A stretch of DNA of 47,050 bases, from NCBI GenBank assembly GCA_018335935.1, contig JAGXRG010000002.1, positions 1 through 47,050 on the forward strand, read 5' to 3'. Source of the DNA: Chitinophagaceae bacterium. Its GTDB lineage: Bacteria > Bacteroidota > Bacteroidia > Chitinophagales > Chitinophagaceae. This document shows, piece by piece, positions 44,556 to 47,050 of this stretch. Numbering within the stretch: position 1 is the stretch's first letter; each line of letters begins with the position of its first letter. The notes beneath the pieces were generated by a model that did no database searches, was not told where the DNA came from, and worked only from the letters and a program-made list of their open reading frames with translations. The translations under genes and the position numbers were made by a program.

Positions 44556-44557
44556 AA

Positions 44558-45136
44558 TTAATTACTCAAATAAGCTAACCATTCAACTCTATCGACATCA
44601 GGTTTAATGAGTCGTTTCTTTATTAGTATACTTTCTAATACATGTTTACCACGTATATATTGGCTTCTGCTTGTACTTTCACCTATCTCAAGCATTTCAC
44701 CTATTTCAGAATGGCTATACCCTTCAATGGCATATAAATTTATAACCGTTCTATATCCAATTGGTAAAAGTCTTAAACACTCCATTACTTGCTTTCCAAG
44801 TAATTTACTTGCAATACTTTCTTCCCGAACTTCTAAATTAAAAATTGAATCCAAAGAAACTTGATCCTCAAATTTTTTATTTTTTTTCAAATAATTGATA
44901 CATGTATGAACAATAACTCTTTTCATCCATCCTTCAAAATTTCCTTTATTTTCAAAACTTGAGATTTTAGAAAATATTTTAATGAATCCTTCTTGTAACA
45001 TATCTTCTGCATCCTGACGGCATGAGGCATATCTATAGCATATACCAAATAGAATTCCACTATATCGGTTATATAACTCTCTTTGTGCTACAGCACTGTT
45101 ATTAATACAATTTTCAATTAAAGCCGTTTCTGACAT
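44558..45136 (-). CDS. ECF-family RNA polymerase sigma factor
   Basis: 192 residues. Sigma-70 region 2 (about 20-90; LYNRYSGILFGICYRYASCRQDAEDMLQEGFIKIFSKISSF... FEGWMKRVIVHTCINYLKK) and region 4 (about 125-175; CLRLLPIGYRTVINLYAIEGYSHSEIGEMLEIGESTSRSQYIRGKHVL) are clear, with no region 1.1 or 3, so extracytoplasmic-function type. Stop is 2 bp upstream of the start of the anti-sigma-like gene on the same strand. The lipoprotein gene beyond may be part of the same unit. Confidence 0.92.
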   Translation of the reverse strand: MSETALIENCINNSAVAQRELYNRYSGILFGICYRYASCRQDAEDMLQEGFIKIFSKISSFENKGNFEGWMKRVIVHTCINYLKKNKKFEDQVSLDSIFNLEVREESIASKLLGKQVMECLRLLPIGYRTVINLYAIEGYSHSEIGEMLEIGESTSRSQYIRGKHVLESILIKKRLIKPDVDRVEWLAYLSN

Positions 45137-45203
45137 GTACTGGAGTAAATGAATGGCTAATATATAAAATTAATTTGAAGAAACAGCATCTTTCGTAATC
45201 CTT

Positions 45204-46043
45204 CTACACAATAAAGGATAATTTTTTTTCTAAAATAGAAACGGAAAAAGATTTATCACAAAATAATTCACCATCAATTTGTGCAAAAGTCGGTTGAGTA
45301 CACTTTATTAAAATATTCTTACTTAGATTATGATGAATAAAAGGTAAATGAAGATGTTTACCTTTTTCTATTTTGGGTAAATAGAACAACCTTTTAAAAA
45401 CATTTAGTGGACTACATAAAAGAACATTTAACAATCCATCAGATATATCAGCTGTTGGTGTAATATGAAAACCACCACCTGTTCTAGAAGAATTGAAAAC
45501 AGACATCAGTAAAAACTTTGAAATTATCTTGTTATTATTAAATTTAATTTCAAAAGTCTGCTCTTTAAAATTAAATATCTTTTTTATTACAACTAACAAA
45601 TATCCAAGATGACCACCAAGCCATCTTATTTTATCCATACTTTTCAATATTTCACCATCAAAGCCAACTCCAATACCATTAAGAAAATATTTTCCATTGC
45701 AAATACCTACATCAACTTTAATGATATTACCCTTAATCAATTGATTCAGTTGATAATTTAATGAAACTTCTCCATAAAGTTTCCAAGCAAAATCATTACC
45801 AGTACCTCCTTTAATAATAGCAATAGGGATTTTAATATCGAGATATTTATTTATAAAATAGTTTAAAGTACCATCCCCACCAATAATCCAAATACAGTCA
45901 AATAATCCAAAATCAATTGGCCAGCTATCAATAAAAGATTGATGATTTATGTTATGTTGAAGTAAAAATGGTATTACTTCATCAAGAACAGTTAAACCTT
46001 TTCCACCACCCGATTTACGATTAACCAATAACGCTATTTGCAT
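45204..46043 (-). CDS. Diacylglycerol-kinase-family lipid kinase
   Basis: 279 residues of the DagK/YegS/LCB5 catalytic family. Marks: ALLVNRKSGGGKGL (phosphate loop), IWIIGGDGTLNYFINKY (the GGDGTLN nucleotide motif), AIIKGGTGNDFAWKLYG and a C-terminal beta domain (GIGVGFDGEILKSM, DGLLNVLLCSPL). Substrate (diacylglycerol, sphingosine or other) not determined. Lies just downstream of the rRNA operon on the same strand, separated by the 5S terminator. Confidence 0.9.
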   Translation of the reverse strand: MQIALLVNRKSGGGKGLTVLDEVIPFLLQHNINHQSFIDSWPIDFGLFDCIWIIGGDGTLNYFINKYLDIKIPIAIIKGGTGNDFAWKLYGEVSLNYQLNQLIKGNIIKVDVGICNGKYFLNGIGVGFDGEILKSMDKIRWLGGHLGYLLVVIKKIFNFKEQTFEIKFNNNKIISKFLLMSVFNSSRTGGGFHITPTADISDGLLNVLLCSPLNVFKRLFYLPKIEKGKHLHLPFIHHNLSKNILIKCTQPTFAQIDGELFCDKSFSVSILEKKLSFIV

Positions 46044-46089
46044 ATTTTACAATAGTAAACAATTAATTAATTGAATGAAGTATAGGCAT

Positions 46090-46120
46090 AAAAAAACCTC
46101 AACTAAAAATAGTTGAGGTT
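46090..46120 (-). terminator. rRNA operon terminator
   Basis: AACCTCAACTA and TAGTTGAGGTT form a perfect 11-bp stem with an AAAA loop (46095-46120); on the - strand a TTTTT run follows. It lies 6 bp beyond the 5S 3' end. Confidence 0.92.
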
Positions 46121-46126
46121 AATAAA

Positions 46127-46236
46127 TATGGCAGCTACCTACTCTCCCAGGAAAACCCAAGTACCATCGGCCATGAGGGGCTTAACTTCTCTGTTCGGAA
46201 AGGGAAGAGGTGAACACCCTCGGCAAAACCACCATA
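46127..46236 (-). rRNA. rrf: 5S ribosomal RNA
   Basis: On the - strand the 110-nt sequence reads TATGGTGGTTTTGCCGAGGG, GTTCACCTCTTCCC, TTCCGAACAGAGAAGTTAAG, GGCCGATGGTAC and GGGAGAGTAGGTAGCTGCCA. TATGG and CCATA at the ends close helix I. Matches the bacterial 5S consensus; end positions are approximate to a few bases. Confidence 0.95.
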
Positions 46237-46397
46237 AAAAGGTCAATGTTGAAATTTATATTACAATTATTATACTACTAAACTTCATATATTATAAAAT
46301 AAATTTTTACATCAATAAGATCATATTGGAAAAGCTCATAATCAAAACCATTCACCATTTCAGGGCTTTTAAAACCCAAATGAATGTAATAAAAAAA
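46237..46397 (-). other. 23S-5S rRNA spacer
   Basis: About 160 bp of AT-rich sequence between the 23S 3' end and 5S on the - strand. No tRNA or open reading frame is supported. Confidence 0.8.

Positions 46398-47050
<653 letters not shown>

Overview
The window is a piece of an AT-rich chromosome from the phylum Bacteroidota, probably order Chitinophagales (the order is inference). The main evidence is an intact gldK-gldL-gldM-gldN set (core of the type IX secretion system), promoter boxes of the Bacteroidota TAnnTTTG type, a carboxypeptidase-regulatory/TonB-receptor-like outer membrane protein, RHS proteins with the Bacteroidota YYPFG...NGKE core, and a 5S rRNA of bacterial form next to the 3' end of a 23S gene.

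Region 1 (1-7990) is accessory DNA: a polymorphic-toxin locus. A full-frame RHS C-terminus (+) enters from the left edge. It is followed by its putative immunity gene and an orphan RHS tip/toxin/immunity cassette (+). Two more orphan tip/toxin/immunity cassettes and a broken RHS body with its own immunity gene lie on the - strand, so the two arms converge near 3.3 kb. The four toxin domains differ: papain-fold NlpC/P60-like, M15-like zinc peptidase, and two M91-like HExxH metallopeptidases. All four tips share the same RHS core of about 80 residues, and the three orphans share a junction element of about 150 bp in front of their start codon. All five immunity candidates carry a signal peptide or lipobox. 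The locus ends beside the 3' end of a tRNA(CAU) gene, a typical island boundary.

Region 2 (8.3-17.9 kb): tRNA(CAU), a 57-residue membrane protein, a PfkB-type sugar kinase, the gldKLMN operon with a recognisable promoter and terminator, a YyaL/DUF255 thioredoxin-fold protein and an N-acetylmuramoyl-L-alanine amidase.

Region 3 (17.9-36.7 kb): an LptD-like outer membrane protein divergent from the amidase, an exported protein, DNA polymerase IV, a long-chain acyl-CoA ligase with VanZ, a coiled-coil exported protein and an aldo/keto reductase, a possible fur-like remnant, an outer membrane barrel, a methyltransferase, a TonB-receptor-like protein, adenine deaminase, a degenerate acetyl-xylan-esterase-fold protein, another barrel, a MerC-like protein and methylmalonyl-CoA epimerase.

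Region 4 (36.8-47.05 kb): iscS-iscU-iscA, a four-helix-bundle protein, superoxide dismutase, a SCO1/SenC copper protein, uvrC, a lipoprotein, an ECF sigma factor directly followed by a probable dual-membrane-spanning anti-sigma factor, a diacylglycerol-kinase-family lipid kinase, then 5S rRNA and the 3' part of 23S rRNA on the - strand.

The most unusual elements are the convergent RHS cassette array with its repeated junctions, the sigma/anti-sigma pair whose second protein combines an inner-membrane helix with an outer-membrane-type barrel, and an esterase-fold protein that appears to have lost its catalytic triad.
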